From assembly GCA_017795005.1 (NCBI GenBank), contig CP051242.1, forward strand, positions 2,690,976 through 2,754,975: DNA of 64,000 nt. Direction: 5' to 3'. The DNA comes from Balneolaceae bacterium (GTDB lineage: Bacteria; Bacteroidota; Rhodothermia; Balneolales; Balneolaceae). The first letter of the stretch is position 1; each line of letters starts with the position of its first letter. This document shows positions 35,818-45,486 of this stretch, one piece after another. A program made the translations under genes and the position numbers. The notes below the pieces were generated by a model. That model was not told where the DNA came from. It ran no database searches and saw only the letters and a list, made by a program, of their open reading frames with translations.

Positions 35818-37305
35818 ATGAAAAAGTACCTTTCCATACTGCTACCACTTCTTCTGTTTAAATTCATAATACAGTTTTTAGGGAATCTCAATTATGGATT
35901 TCACCGAGATGAGTTGCTTCATCTTTCAGTAAGTGAACATTTTGATTGGGGATATTTTGAATTTCCTCCATTTATCGCATTCATTGGAAAGCTGTCTTTT
36001 CTGCTTTTTGATTATTCACTTTTGGGAACCCGGCTATTTCCAACTCTGGCGGGAGTGTTGATCCTTTATTTATGTTGTCTGATTGCCAAAGAACTTGGAG
36101 GGAAATCAAAAGCCATATTACTAGCTGGAATTTCTATTCTGGCTTTTATTCCTTTCTACCGAAATCATACTCTTTTCCAACCTGTAGCCTTCGATCAACT
36201 TTTCTGGACGTTTGGTTTTTATCTTGTTGTCAAATATTTCAATTCAGAAAATAAGAGAGATTTACTACTACTTGGATTGATTGCAGGACTCGGATTACTT
36301 AATAAATACACCATGTTTGTCTGGGGATTTGGGCTTGCTATGGGTTTAATATTCTACAATAAAGGCAGCCTCTATAAATCGAAATGGCTTTATATATCCG
36401 GTTTGATTGCATTCCTGATTTTTCTTCCAAATCTGATATGGCAAATACAACATGGAATTCCCTTTTTCGATCATATGAAGGAACTCAATAGTTCTCAGCT
36501 TTCTGAACAAGGTCCGTGGGATTTTATCCTTGGTCAACTAGAAATCATTCCAACGCTAGGCATTTCTTTGATTGGATTAGGGGCATTATTCTTAAATAAA
36601 TCACTAAAAAAGTATCAAAGTTTGGGAATCGCATTTATTGTAATTCTTGTCACCATGTGGATTCTGAAAGCCAAAGCTTACTACTTCTTTGCTGCTTATC
36701 CCATTGTATTTGCAGCAGGTGCTGTTCAAGTGGAGCAGTGGCTTTATAGGTGGCCAAAATGGAATTATGCGGTAGCTGCATCTATGTTTTTACCTGCAAT
36801 ATATTTTATTCCTCAGATGACTCCTATTCTTCCAATACAAACGTTCACTGAGTTTTATGGAGTTGAACAAACAGACGGCAAATATCAGTTATCAGGAGAT
36901 TATGCTGATATGTTTGGATGGGTAGAACAGGTTGTTTTAGTTGACAGCGTTTATCGGTCACTCCCAAAAGAAACTCAGAAAAATACAGTTTTGTGGGCCG
37001 AAAATTATGGAGAGGCAGGAGCCTTGAAAATTCTAGGTGATTCTTATAATCTGCCAAACCCAATCAGCAGGCATGGTAGTTTCTGGTATTGGGGATATGG
37101 TAATCCTGATGCTGAATACTGGATTAGTCTTGGCAATGAAAAAGAATCAGTTGAGTATGTTTTCAATCAATGTGAACTCATCAAAACTATTACGCATCCA
37201 TACGCTATTGATGAAGAAAATGGGATTCCATTATATGTATGTAGCGATCCAAAATTAGATATTCACCAATGGTGGGCAAGTTATGAGGAATATGTATTCG
37301 ATTGA
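35818..37305 (+). CDS. GT39-like membrane glycosyltransferase (ArnT/PMT type)
   Basis: This 495-residue integral membrane protein has about ten transmembrane helices. The N-terminal loop FHRDELLHLS carries the D-E pair typical of the first periplasmic loop of dolichyl/undecaprenyl-phosphate-sugar transferases. GTRLFPTLAGVL and the FIPFYRNHTLFQPVAFDQLFWTF region are also family-like. It likely transfers a sugar from a polyprenyl carrier to a lipid or protein outside the membrane; acceptor and donor are unknown. It begins six bases after the SpoIIE phosphatase stop, so the two are probably one operon. The 3' end overlaps the convergent membrane gene by 25 bp. Confidence 0.85.
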   Translation: MKKYLSILLPLLLFKFIIQFLGNLNYGFHRDELLHLSVSEHFDWGYFEFPPFIAFIGKLSFLLFDYSLLGTRLFPTLAGVLILYLCCLIAKELGGKSKAILLAGISILAFIPFYRNHTLFQPVAFDQLFWTFGFYLVVKYFNSENKRDLLLLGLIAGLGLLNKYTMFVWGFGLAMGLIFYNKGSLYKSKWLYISGLIAFLIFLPNLIWQIQHGIPFFDHMKELNSSQLSEQGPWDFILGQLEIIPTLGISLIGLGALFLNKSLKKYQSLGIAFIVILVTMWILKAKAYYFFAAYPIVFAAGAVQVEQWLYRWPKWNYAVAASMFLPAIYFIPQMTPILPIQTFTEFYGVEQTDGKYQLSGDYADMFGWVEQVVLVDSVYRSLPKETQKNTVLWAENYGEAGALKILGDSYNLPNPISRHGSFWYWGYGNPDAEYWISLGNEKESVEYVFNQCELIKTITHPYAIDEENGIPLYVCSDPKLDIHQWWASYEEYVFD

Positions 37306-37787
37306 CTTTCCCAAACTTGGTGTTTTTTACGAAATAGACCAAACTTAAGTACAAGAAAGAACGCTGTTGTGATTCCTAAAACTGAAGCAATTATATCATT
37401 CGGATCATAGATATTATGACCTCCCAGGTTATGGATTTTCAACTCCTGGGTAATTACATATACTCCTGAAATTAAAGAAGTAATCAGATAGAGCCATAGT
37501 TGCTCTTTGGGGAAAGTTTTTTCAAACTTAAATCTTATTAAAACCAGTACTACTGAGACCGAAAAGAATCCAATAACACCTTCCACAAAATTAGGGTAAG
37601 ATAGTAAGATCAACGCCATTACACTTTCTGAATCCCATTCCAAGACTAGAGGGCGAATAATACCTTTTATAAAAGGAAAGCTGATCAGGGCAATCCAATA
37701 CCAAATCCAGGATTTTTTTTGAAATTGATTCGACTCAAAAAAACTTCGTATAAAAGTTCCATTTCCTGTAAGACTTTCTTCTCTCAT
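37281..37787 (-). CDS. Four-helix membrane protein at end of ECF sigma operon
   Basis: This 168-residue hydrophobic protein has about four transmembrane helices (near 28-45, 52-78, 88-108 and 118-150) and is not recognised by family. It is the third gene of a leftward operon: the ATG at 37787 overlaps the stop of the preceding membrane gene by 4 bp, indicating coupled translation. The context, ECF sigma then anti-sigma-like gene then this one, suggests a role in the sigma response at the membrane. This is inference. Confidence 0.65.
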   Translation of the reverse strand: MREESLTGNGTFIRSFFESNQFQKKSWIWYWIALISFPFIKGIIRPLVLEWDSESVMALILLSYPNFVEGVIGFFSVSVVLVLIRFKFEKTFPKEQLWLYLITSLISGVYVITQELKIHNLGGHNIYDPNDIIASVLGITTAFFLVLKFGLFRKKHQVWESQSNTYSS

Positions 37788-38428
37788 TGCTCAGCTTCCA
37801 GTTCTTTAAGAGATTCCTCAAGCGCCTCCATTTGCCGCTCGTACCTGCTACACTGACCTCTTTTAGAAATGAAATACGAAAGGATTCCCATTCCAATTGA
37901 AACGATCAAGGAAATCAAAACAAGTTTCGGATTTGTAAATGCTCCAATCCCCCTGATATATGCAACTACTGAAAGCACTGTCACGGTGAAAGGCAAAACA
38001 AATGTGTCTGAAAAAATCTTTGCATTCATTGCACTTTTAAGAATCTTAATCACGCTTGTTATCGAGGTTTTTAAATCAGACTCGAAGCGTTCAATCTCCA
38101 TAATTTTTCTGAAGCTGTATAAATTAAAAAGTGAAATAAAAGCGATTACCAGTCCAAATATCAGATAAAAAATTCCTGCTTCTATATTAGATACCTTATC
38201 AAAAAGTGGCTCTACTCTATTAAATGCCCATACTGAAAACATCAGCATAAGAATTGAAATAGTTCCGGCATACCCCACTTTCTGCTTCATCTGTCGCTTT
38301 ACTTTAGCAATAGTAGTATTTGATTTCTTCTGAATTAGCTTCTTCATAGACTCTTCGCTAATAAAATACCCCTCACCCATTTCACCGGAGGTTTTTTTCC
38401 AAACACTTTTAAGTTGATCGAGATCCAT
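37784..38428 (-). CDS. Putative membrane anti-sigma protein of the ECF operon
   Basis: This 214-residue protein has an N-terminal cytoplasmic segment (DLDQLKSVWKKTSGEMGEGYF) and four predicted membrane helices (about 50-70, 82-103, 142-162 and 167-187). A C-terminal coiled tail follows (RQMEALEESLKELEAEQ). No zinc-binding anti-sigma motif is visible, so the anti-sigma label rests on position: it starts one base after the ECF sigma stop codon. Proteins of this layout are common next to ECF sigma genes in Bacteroidota. It overlaps the next gene by 4 bp. Confidence 0.6.
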   Translation of the reverse strand: MDLDQLKSVWKKTSGEMGEGYFISEESMKKLIQKKSNTTIAKVKRQMKQKVGYAGTISILMLMFSVWAFNRVEPLFDKVSNIEAGIFYLIFGLVIAFISLFNLYSFRKIMEIERFESDLKTSITSVIKILKSAMNAKIFSDTFVLPFTVTVLSVVAYIRGIGAFTNPKLVLISLIVSIGMGILSYFISKRGQCSRYERQMEALEESLKELEAEQ

Positions 38429-38429
38429 A

Positions 38430-38927
38430 TTATGCCTCCACCAATTCTTTAAGCTTATTTCGGATACGAGTCATTTTAACGCGTACATTATTCTGTGAAA
38501 TCCCAATAATATCGGCGATATCCTCATTATCACGCTCTTCCAGATATAGCATCACTATGGCTTTTTCAATTTCGTTTAGTTGACCAATAGCATATCTAAG
38601 CATTTTCTTTTCCTTTCCTAGCTCTTCTTCCTCTGGCACTTCAGATAAATGATCGAAACGTTCCGGGAGTACTACATCTTCTTTCTTTTTCTTTTCTTTT
38701 CTGAGGTGCTGGATTGCGACATTAAAAGCGACTCGGTACATCCATGTAGAAAATTTCGCATCTCCTTTGAATGAGGGATAGGATTTCCAAAGATGAATCA
38801 AAATCTCCTGAAAGAGATCTTTACGTTCCTCTTCTTCATCACAGTACATCCTGCATACTTTATGCACGATTCCCTGAGAGTCGTTTAGCTTTGCTAAGAA
38901 CTCTTGTTCAAGAGATAAATTTGTCAA
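38430..38927 (-). CDS. ECF-type sigma-70 factor
   Basis: This 165-residue alternative sigma factor has region 2 (about 25-90) with YCDEEEERKDLFQEILIHLWKSYPSF and FSTWMYRVAFNVAIQHLRK. Region 4 (about 110-162) has LNEIEKAIVMLYLEERDNEDIADIIGISQNNVRVKMTRIRNKL. The order in the operon is this sigma, a membrane protein and a second membrane protein. The upstream gap of 135 bp to transketolase probably holds an autoregulated promoter, but no consensus was recognised. Confidence 0.93.
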   Translation of the reverse strand: MTNLSLEQEFLAKLNDSQGIVHKVCRMYCDEEEERKDLFQEILIHLWKSYPSFKGDAKFSTWMYRVAFNVAIQHLRKEKKKKEDVVLPERFDHLSEVPEEEELGKEKKMLRYAIGQLNEIEKAIVMLYLEERDNEDIADIIGISQNNVRVKMTRIRNKLKELVEA

Positions 38928-39004
38928 ACTATTTAAATAGGATGGTTAACCTTCAAAAAGTATGTTGCAAAAAAATGACCAGAATTACAGCAAAAAAATA
39001 ATTC

Positions 39005-39038
39005 AAAAAAAAAAGCCGGACTCTTTCGAACCCGGCTT
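39005..39038 (-). terminator. Rho-independent terminator after transketolase
   Basis: AAGCCGG...CCGGCTT forms the stem. The minus-strand copy is followed by a T-run of at least nine bases. Confidence 0.85.
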
Positions 39039-39062
39039 TAATTTCTTGAGAAAGGTAATTCA

Positions 39063-41051
39063 TCAGCTTGCTGCTTCTACCATTTTTGCTGTTGTTATGC
39101 CAAAGTGTTCGTATAACTCTTCTGCCGGACCTGATTCCCCAAAGGTATCCAACCCGATTGCCGTGCCTTCTGCACCAACGTATCGCTCCCATCCAAATGT
39201 AGACCCAGCTTCAATTGAAATCCGGTTTGTAACTGATTTTGGAAGTACGTTTTCTTTGTATTCTGCGCTTTGCTTTTCGAATAGATCCCAGCTTGGCATA
39301 CTTACTACACGAGCATCAACCCCTTTTTCTTTCAACTCTGCTTTTGCGTTAACAGCCAAATGAAGCTCCGAACCTGTTCCAATCAGGATAGCATCAGGAG
39401 TTTCTTTTTCTGAGTCAGCAAAGATATAAGCTCCTTTTGCAACAAGAGAAGCCGAATTTGCATCCGTTCTTTCATACGTCGGCATCCCCTGACGAGTAAG
39501 AACCAGTACTGTTGGTGAAGAAGTATTCTCAATAGCCACTTTCCATGCATAAGCCACCTCATTTGCATCTCCAGGTCGAAGAACCGTTACATTAGGCATT
39601 GCCCGAATACTTGCAAGGTGTTCAACAGGTTGATGTGTCGGACCATCTTCCCCTAAGCCTATACTGTCGTGTGTCATCACAAAAATCGAAGGGGCTTTCA
39701 TTAGTGCTGCTAATCGAAGAGCTGGACGTAAATAATCAGTAAATACAAAGAAAGTTGCCCCAAATGGTATTACGCCACCATGGAGTGCCATGCCATTTAC
39801 AGCCGCTGCCATACCGAATTCCCGAACTCCAAAATGGATTGTACGACCTTCCGGAGTTTCAGCACTATATTCTCCTTCTCCATTTATATCCGTTTTTGTA
39901 CTTGGTCCTAAATCAGCGGAACCACCAAATAGATTAGGCACTACGTCTTTAATGGCATTAATTACTTTTCCTGATGAAGCTCTGGTAGCTGGTCCGTTAT
40001 CCGTAACCTCGAACTTAGGAAGAGCAGCTTCCAAATCCATTGAAATTTCACGGTTCATCCATTTTGTGAATGATGCAGCTTCATCACTATAACTTGATGC
40101 ATACGCTTCAAAATTAGCGTTCCATTCTGCCTCTGAAGTTGCACCTTTTGCAACCTCACCTCTGAATACTTCAAGCGCATCATCCGGGATAAAAAATTTC
40201 TTTTCAGGATCAAAACCATAGACTTCTTTGGTAAGAACAATTTCATCATCTCCCAGAGGTGAACCATGCGATTCTTCTTTCCCTTCTTTATTTGGTGAAC
40301 CAAAACCAATCTTTGTTTTACAAATTACTAATGATGGCTTATTTGTTATTGATTGTGCCTCTTCAATTCCGCTTGAAATTTGAGAATGATTATGACCATC
40401 AATTTCGATCACATGCCAGCCATAAGCTTCAAACCTCTTTTTTACATCTTCTGTAAAAGCTAGCTCAGTAGAGCCTTCTATCGAAATCATATTCGAATCA
40501 TATAAATAGATCAATTTCCCAAGCTTCATATGACCAGCCATCGAAGCAGCTTCATGAGAAACACCTTCCATTAAATCTCCATCACTAACAATTGCATAGG
40601 TATAGTGGTCAACAATGCTATACCCATCTTTATTAAATTTTGCTGCAAGGTGACTCTCAGCCATTGCCATCCCAACACCGGTTGCAAAACCTTGACCAAG
40701 CGGCCCTGTTGTAGTTTCAACTCCTGGTGTCATTCCAAACTCCGGGTGTCCAGGGGTTCTGCTTCCTGTTTGTCTGAAATTCTTCAAATCTTCCATCGTT
40801 ACATCGTACCCTGTAAGGTGAAGTAAACTATAAATCAACATTGAACCATGTCCTGCCGATAACACAAAACGATCCCGATCTACCCAATTGGGATTTTTTG
40901 GATTATGCTTGAGGTACTTAGTCCATAAAACATAGGCTACATCAGCCATACCCATTGGCATACCAGGATGTCCTGAATTTGCTTTCTGCACTCCATCCAT
41001 TGAAAGCGTTCGTATGGTATTAGCACAAAGTTGATCAAGTTGAGAAGACAT
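39063..41051 (-). CDS. tkt: Transketolase
   Basis: This 662-residue enzyme moves two-carbon units between sugar phosphates in the pentose phosphate pathway, using thiamine diphosphate. The N-terminal pyrophosphate domain holds GHGSMLIYSLLHL, GPLGQGFATGVGMA and the ThDP-binding VSDGDLMEGVSHEAAS...N. The middle pyrimidine domain holds GVREFGMAAAVNGMALHGG with the catalytic Glu, and TFFVFTDYLRPALR. The C-terminal domain is complete. Length matches class I transketolases. It stands alone with its own terminator. Confidence 0.97.
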   Translation of the reverse strand: MSSQLDQLCANTIRTLSMDGVQKANSGHPGMPMGMADVAYVLWTKYLKHNPKNPNWVDRDRFVLSAGHGSMLIYSLLHLTGYDVTMEDLKNFRQTGSRTPGHPEFGMTPGVETTTGPLGQGFATGVGMAMAESHLAAKFNKDGYSIVDHYTYAIVSDGDLMEGVSHEAASMAGHMKLGKLIYLYDSNMISIEGSTELAFTEDVKKRFEAYGWHVIEIDGHNHSQISSGIEEAQSITNKPSLVICKTKIGFGSPNKEGKEESHGSPLGDDEIVLTKEVYGFDPEKKFFIPDDALEVFRGEVAKGATSEAEWNANFEAYASSYSDEAASFTKWMNREISMDLEAALPKFEVTDNGPATRASSGKVINAIKDVVPNLFGGSADLGPSTKTDINGEGEYSAETPEGRTIHFGVREFGMAAAVNGMALHGGVIPFGATFFVFTDYLRPALRLAALMKAPSIFVMTHDSIGLGEDGPTHQPVEHLASIRAMPNVTVLRPGDANEVAYAWKVAIENTSSPTVLVLTRQGMPTYERTDANSASLVAKGAYIFADSEKETPDAILIGTGSELHLAVNAKAELKEKGVDARVVSMPSWDLFEKQSAEYKENVLPKSVTNRISIEAGSTFGWERYVGAEGTAIGLDTFGESGPAEELYEHFGITTAKMVEAAS

Positions 41052-41140
41052 TTCTTTTTTTTAATTGGTTAGTAAGAAGGGATTAAAGATAGTGATTTTT
41101 AAAGAGCAAAATATCTCAATTTTAAGGAGAATTTTGCGCA

Positions 41141-41172
41141 TAAAAAAAGCCCCCATAAAAAATGAGGGCTTT
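41141..41172 (-). terminator. Rho-independent terminator after the TPR gene
   Basis: AAGCCCCCAT and ATGAGGGCTT flank an A-rich loop, followed on the minus strand by seven T. Confidence 0.8.
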
Positions 41173-41192
41173 TAATTTAGAAAAAGAAAACT

Positions 41193-42197
41193 CTATCTGG
41201 CACTTTCGCATTTAAGCTCAAATTCCATCTTATGTTCAGCCGGAGCTTTAAAAGAACCGTATGAAGCATTCTCAAAGGCTTCACATGCTTTTCCTTTTTC
41301 GTCCTTAGCTTGATGAGCAACACCTAATTCATAATAAATTTTTGCTTTATCTGTGTTTCCACCAGTCTCGTAAGTGAGTGCTTGGTTTGCATATCTGATA
41401 GCGTTATCCCAATTACCAAGTTTATTAGAAGCCTCAGCCAAACGGTAGTAAGAGTCTCCAGATTCATTATTATACTCAAGAGACATCTGCAATAATTCAA
41501 TTGCACGAGTTGATTGTCCTTGTTCAGTTGATTTAGCTCCTCTGAACAATAATTCAGCATGTGCAGATTCATTTGCCTGGCGAACAACAGCACCATCATT
41601 TACCTGTTCACCAACGGTAATCGCTCGATCAAACCAGCTTATAATTCCATCCAGGTCATTTGGTTTATTCTTTTTATGAACCAATGCTTTTTGATAATAT
41701 GCTTTTGCGTAATTGGCATTTACCTGTATTGCCTGATCAAAAGAAGCTTCAGCATCCACAAAATTTTCTCGCTTAAATAACATTGTCCCTTTCTGGTAAT
41801 GAAGCTGTGCAAGCACACCACGAGATCTGTCACGAATCTGATCGTCTCCCGATTCTGCTCCAATGGTTCTAGCCTCTCCAAACTGAGCGATTGCAGTATC
41901 CAAATTTGGAATAGTAGGCGAACTTTTAAAGGTGTTGTAAGCATCTACAGCTTTAGAAAAATACATTTGGGGGATGGCTTTCTCAGAACGGCTTTTGATA
42001 TCCTCTCCATCAGCTCCAAGCCCTTCAGCAATAGTTATTGCTTCACGGTATTTAGTAATTGCCGCATCATAATTTTTAGATTGCGCTAATTCAAGAGCTT
42101 CGTTGTAAGCATTGATGGCATCTTCGTTCTGTGCCTGAACAGCAATTGATCCTAGTGCAAAAATTGCTATTAAAAATATTCTCTTTAAATCCTTCAT
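41193..42197 (-). CDS. Secreted tetratricopeptide-repeat protein
   Basis: This 334-residue protein has a signal peptide (IFLIAIFALGSIAVQAQ) and a series of TPR-like helices across most of its length. Examples are INAYNEALELAQSKNYDAAITKYREAI, FVDAEASFDQAIQVNANYAKAYYQKALVH and ESGDSYYRLAEASNKLGNWDNAIRYANQAL. It is a periplasmic or surface adaptor for protein-protein contacts; partners are unknown. It carries two Cys near the C-terminus (KACEAF, ELKCES). It is a single-gene unit with a terminator. Confidence 0.88.
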   Translation of the reverse strand: MKDLKRIFLIAIFALGSIAVQAQNEDAINAYNEALELAQSKNYDAAITKYREAITIAEGLGADGEDIKSRSEKAIPQMYFSKAVDAYNTFKSSPTIPNLDTAIAQFGEARTIGAESGDDQIRDRSRGVLAQLHYQKGTMLFKRENFVDAEASFDQAIQVNANYAKAYYQKALVHKKNKPNDLDGIISWFDRAITVGEQVNDGAVVRQANESAHAELLFRGAKSTEQGQSTRAIELLQMSLEYNNESGDSYYRLAEASNKLGNWDNAIRYANQALTYETGGNTDKAKIYYELGVAHQAKDEKGKACEAFENASYGSFKAPAEHKMEFELKCESAR

Positions 42198-42331
42198 GTC
42201 TTTAATTATTTAATTCGGTTCGAACAAGTAAGCAATTTAATAAAAATTGCCCTTTTATTTAAACACTTAAACTTATTAAAATTTAAAATTATTGTTATCT
42301 AGTCAGTTTATGCGATGCGAACTATTACACT

Positions 42332-43033
42332 TTAAAAGTGAAAATTCGGCATAGGTTCCTGTTGTTGGTAAAACTCACAAATATGATCCACACCTTCTTC
42401 ACAACTATCTGTAAGTATAAAAAGATCAGTGTCATTGTCTGATATTGTACCCCAGGATTTCATGGTAGATTCAATCCAGTCTACCAACCCTCCCCAGTAT
42501 TCAGTTCCAAAGAGTACTATGGGTATTTTACTGATTTTCTTTGTCTGAACAAGTGTGAGACTTTCAAAAAGTTCATCTAAGGTTCCAAATCCACCGGGGA
42601 ATACTACTAAGGCCTGAGAGTATTTGACGAACATCACTTTGCGAACAAAAAAGTAATTGAAATTGATTTTATACCTTGGATCAACAAATTCATTGATTCC
42701 TTGTTCATGAGGCAATTCAATGCCGACACCTACCGATTTACCATTACTTTCTGCTGCACCTTTATTAGCTGCTTCCATAATACCGGGTCCTCCACCAGAT
42801 ATCACTCCAAATCCTTTACTTGTTAACTGTGCAGCAAATTCAGATGCAAGTTTATAGTATTTTTGTTCAGGCTTTGTTCTTGCAGAACCAAAGATGCTAA
42901 CACATGGACCAATTTTAAAGAGCTTGTCATAGCCCTCAACAAATTCACCCATAATTTTAAATACACTCCAAAGATCGCTTGAGGAATCACCGCGATAGTT
43001 ACCAGGAATGGAAGGCTGATTGTTATTAGTCAT
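42332..43033 (-). CDS. LOG-family Rossmann-fold protein (TIGR00730 type)
   Basis: This 233-residue cytoplasmic protein is of the Lonely Guy family, which includes cytokinin riboside 5'-monophosphate phosphoribohydrolases and AMP nucleosidase-like enzymes. The signature pair is present: SGGGPGIMEAANKGA at about 79-93 and PGGFGTLDELFE at about 147-158. These are the nucleotide and catalytic motifs. Length is somewhat longer than plant LOG proteins and fits the bacterial type. It starts one base upstream of the end of the DUF5683 gene region and shares its strand, so it belongs to the parA-parB-DUF5683 transcript. Confidence 0.9.
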   Translation of the reverse strand: MTNNNQPSIPGNYRGDSSSDLWSVFKIMGEFVEGYDKLFKIGPCVSIFGSARTKPEQKYYKLASEFAAQLTSKGFGVISGGGPGIMEAANKGAAESNGKSVGVGIELPHEQGINEFVDPRYKINFNYFFVRKVMFVKYSQALVVFPGGFGTLDELFESLTLVQTKKISKIPIVLFGTEYWGGLVDWIESTMKSWGTISDNDTDLFILTDSCEEGVDHICEFYQQQEPMPNFHF

Positions 43034-43034
43034 A

Positions 43035-43652
43035 TTATTTCTTGTTTAATGAAAAAGTGATAGAAAAACCGGGAACATTAAGAGAGGCATTGTTCGTAAT
43101 TAAATCAGGTTTAATGCTTGTATTCATGGATAAATCATCAGATACATCAAAAGATCTGAGATGTGCGAATACATAGGCATCTACTGCATTTAACAAATAA
43201 GCCAATCCAATGGTTACATAAATAAAATCTCTTCTATTTCTTAAAAAGTTACGATTTGATAGTAAGGCATTTTGGTTAGCTCCAACTAAATCGCTCCTTG
43301 TGGGGCCAAATCGCAAATCGGTATTACCTGTATATTGGTTATAATATGCGGCACGATAGTCGTGATATTCTTTGGTAAGATACACGCTGTAATAAGTTAA
43401 GCCCCCTATCAATCCATAAACAATCGGTATCTTCCATGCCTGATCGTTTGTTATTTGTCCCCACCCCGGGACTATTAAAGAACGCCTTAACACCATTTTT
43501 GGGTCAGGATAACCCTGTTGATTAACCTCTGATTGGAACGAACTATTTGTGGGAAGAAATGATAAAGATGAAGAGGATGAAAAATTCTGGGCAAATAAAT
43601 TACCAGAAATAGTAAGTGCAAGAGTAAGTATTAAATACTTAAATAGAGTCAA
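43035..43652 (-). CDS. DUF5683-family membrane protein
   Basis: This protein has about 205 residues. A signal-like helix (TLFKYLILTLALTISGNLFAQ) precedes a segment RRSLIVPGWGQITNDQAWKIPIVYGLIGGLTYYSVYL, the hallmark of DUF5683 (a PGWGQ motif followed by a helix). A third helix is FIYVTIGLAYLLNAVDAYVFAHL. The function is unknown. The gene regularly follows parAB in Bacteroidota. An ATG at 43712 would overlap parB by 74 bp. The TTG at 43652 reduces this to 14 bp and places the signal peptide at the start, so it is preferred. Confidence 0.8.
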   Translation of the reverse strand: MTLFKYLILTLALTISGNLFAQNFSSSSSLSFLPTNSSFQSEVNQQGYPDPKMVLRRSLIVPGWGQITNDQAWKIPIVYGLIGGLTYYSVYLTKEYHDYRAAYYNQYTGNTDLRFGPTRSDLVGANQNALLSNRNFLRNRRDFIYVTIGLAYLLNAVDAYVFAHLRSFDVSDDLSMNTSIKPDLITNNASLNVPGFSITFSLNKK

Positions 43653-44577
43653 AGATGGATAAAATTCGTTCGAGATCTTCTTCTGAATAATATTCGATTT
43701 TAATTTCGCCACCTTTTGCTTTCGGTTTGATATTCACTTTGGTACTGAAAGTACGTCTTAATCTGGCAGAAATTTCATCATAAAAAGGATTTTTTGGATC
43801 GCCTTTTGAAGATTTCTTCTTTTTGGAAGCCCCTTTTCCTAATTCACGTACTGCATCCTCTACCTGACGAACAGACCAGCCAAATTTAACAATCTTATTC
43901 AGAAGTTTTTGTTGGATGCTTTTATCCTCAATAGTGATAAGTGCGCGTGCATGTCCGGTAGTTATGGAGCCTGAAACTAACGCAGCCTGAATAAAATCCG
44001 GAAGATTCAACAAACGAAGCATGTTTGTTACTGTGGTTCGGTTTTTCCCAACCCGGTTTGCAACTTCAGCCTGTGTATAATCAAATTCTTCTAACAGCCT
44101 TTTATATCCCATTGCCACTTCAAGTGGGTTCAACTCTTCGCGCTGAATATTCTCAATCAATGCAAAAGCCATGCTTTGTTCATCGTCAGCTTCTCTGATA
44201 TAGGCAGGAATTTCACCCAAACCAGCTAATTTGGCGGCTCTTAGTCTTCTCTCACCACTTATAAGCTCGAATCTTTTTTCCCCGATATAACGGACTGTGA
44301 TGGGTTGAATAAGACCGTGTTTTTTCAGAGAGTCAGCAAGTTCTTCTAATCGTTCTTCATCAAACTCTTTTCTTGGTTGATGAGGGTTTGCCCGAATATG
44401 ATCAGTAGGTACATTTAGAACAATATTTACCCTTTCCTCCGGTGCAATTATATTCTTTTCAACGCCCTGTTTTGGTTCGGTATTTTTTGCCTTATCTGAT
44501 TCAGATTTACTTCCTTCCGATTCATATTCAGGGAAAAATGCTCCTAATCCTCTACCGAGTACCTTTTTACTAGCCAT
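43639..44577 (-). CDS. parB: Chromosome partitioning protein ParB
   Basis: This 312-residue parS-binding CTPase is of the Spo0J/ParB type. The N-terminal arm reads GRGLGAFFP. The CTP/ParB nuclease-like domain (about 50-145) includes IRANPHQPRKEFDEERLEELADSLKKHGLIQPITVR and the GERRLRAAKLAG motif. The central helix-turn-helix includes YTQAEVANRVGKNRTTVTNMLRLLNLP. The C-terminal dimer domain carries KAKGGEIKIEYYSEEDLERILSIF. It is separated from parA by 10 bp. No parS-like palindrome was noticed in the window by eye. Confidence 0.96.
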   Translation of the reverse strand: MASKKVLGRGLGAFFPEYESEGSKSESDKAKNTEPKQGVEKNIIAPEERVNIVLNVPTDHIRANPHQPRKEFDEERLEELADSLKKHGLIQPITVRYIGEKRFELISGERRLRAAKLAGLGEIPAYIREADDEQSMAFALIENIQREELNPLEVAMGYKRLLEEFDYTQAEVANRVGKNRTTVTNMLRLLNLPDFIQAALVSGSITTGHARALITIEDKSIQQKLLNKIVKFGWSVRQVEDAVRELGKGASKKKKSSKGDPKNPFYDEISARLRRTFSTKVNIKPKAKGGEIKIEYYSEEDLERILSIFDSI

Positions 44578-44587
44578 AATAGTCTAT

Positions 44588-45382
44588 TTAAGAAAGTACC
44601 GGACTGTTTTTAAACAGCTTTCGATTTTTCTTGATGATTTCTCTGGCTAAGGCAAGATAATTTTTTGATCCAACACTTGTTGAATCGTAAAGCAAAGCGG
44701 GTTTACCAAAGCTTGGAGCTTCAGCAAGACGAACATTTCTGGCAATAACAGACTTAAAAACTCTATCATCAAAATAGCGTTTTACTTCTTCTGCAACCTG
44801 ATTTGAAAGTCTTGTGCGTGTATCATACATAGTCAAAAGAACCCCTTCGATATCTAATTCAGGATTCAGATGCTGGCGTACAATTTTTATGGTATTCAAC
44901 AGCTGACCAAGTCCTTCCAAAGCGAAATACTCACATTGGACAGGAATTACTATTGAATCGGAAGCTGTTAGTGCGTTAATGGTTAGAAGTCCTAAAGAAG
45001 GAGGACAGTCAATCACAATAAAATCATACCGGTCTCTTAAATCAGCGATCGCTTTTTTAAGTATGCGCTCCCGTTCTTCACGGTCGATCATTTCAATTTC
45101 GGCACCTACAAGATTGATATGGGCCGGAACCAGGTCAAGAAAATCTAATTCAGTCTGACGGATAGAATCATTCACATCCGTACTCCCAATCATTACTTCA
45201 TAAATGGAATTTGTGACTGTTTTCGAGTCGATCCCAAGTCCACTTGTTGTATTACTTTGGGGGTCAATATCAATAACCAAAGTCGGGTGTTCGATAGCAG
45301 CAAGGCTGGCCGCCAGATTAATTGCCGTGGTTGTTTTTCCTACTCCACCTTTCTGATTGGCAATGGCAATAACTTTACCCAT
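44588..45382 (-). CDS. parA: Chromosome partitioning ATPase ParA
   Basis: This 264-residue Soj/ParA Walker-type ATPase separates replicated origins together with ParB. The deviant Walker A motif [18 protein letters not shown] lies at about 10-27. The Walker A' region is [14 protein letters not shown], and Walker B is [14 protein letters not shown]. Length is standard for the short chromosomal type that lacks an N-terminal DNA-binding domain. It heads the parA-parB-DUF5683-LOG cluster. A perfect DnaA box lies about 105 bp upstream. Confidence 0.97.
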   Translation of the reverse strand: MGKVIAIANQKGGVGKTTTAINLAASLAAIEHPTLVIDIDPQSNTTSGLGIDSKTVTNSIYEVMIGSTDVNDSIRQTELDFLDLVPAHINLVGAEIEMIDREERERILKKAIADLRDRYDFIVIDCPPSLGLLTINALTASDSIVIPVQCEYFALEGLGQLLNTIKIVRQHLNPELDIEGVLLTMYDTRTRLSNQVAEEVKRYFDDRVFKSVIARNVRLAEAPSFGKPALLYDSTSVGSKNYLALAREIIKKNRKLFKNSPVLS

Positions 45383-45486
45383 TAAAAAATTTCCTGCTTA
45401 TAGAATGAATGATTCTCAACTTAAATTTCAATATAAAGCGACCCTATCTTGGTTACAAAAAAACTTATTAACACATTATCCTGAAG

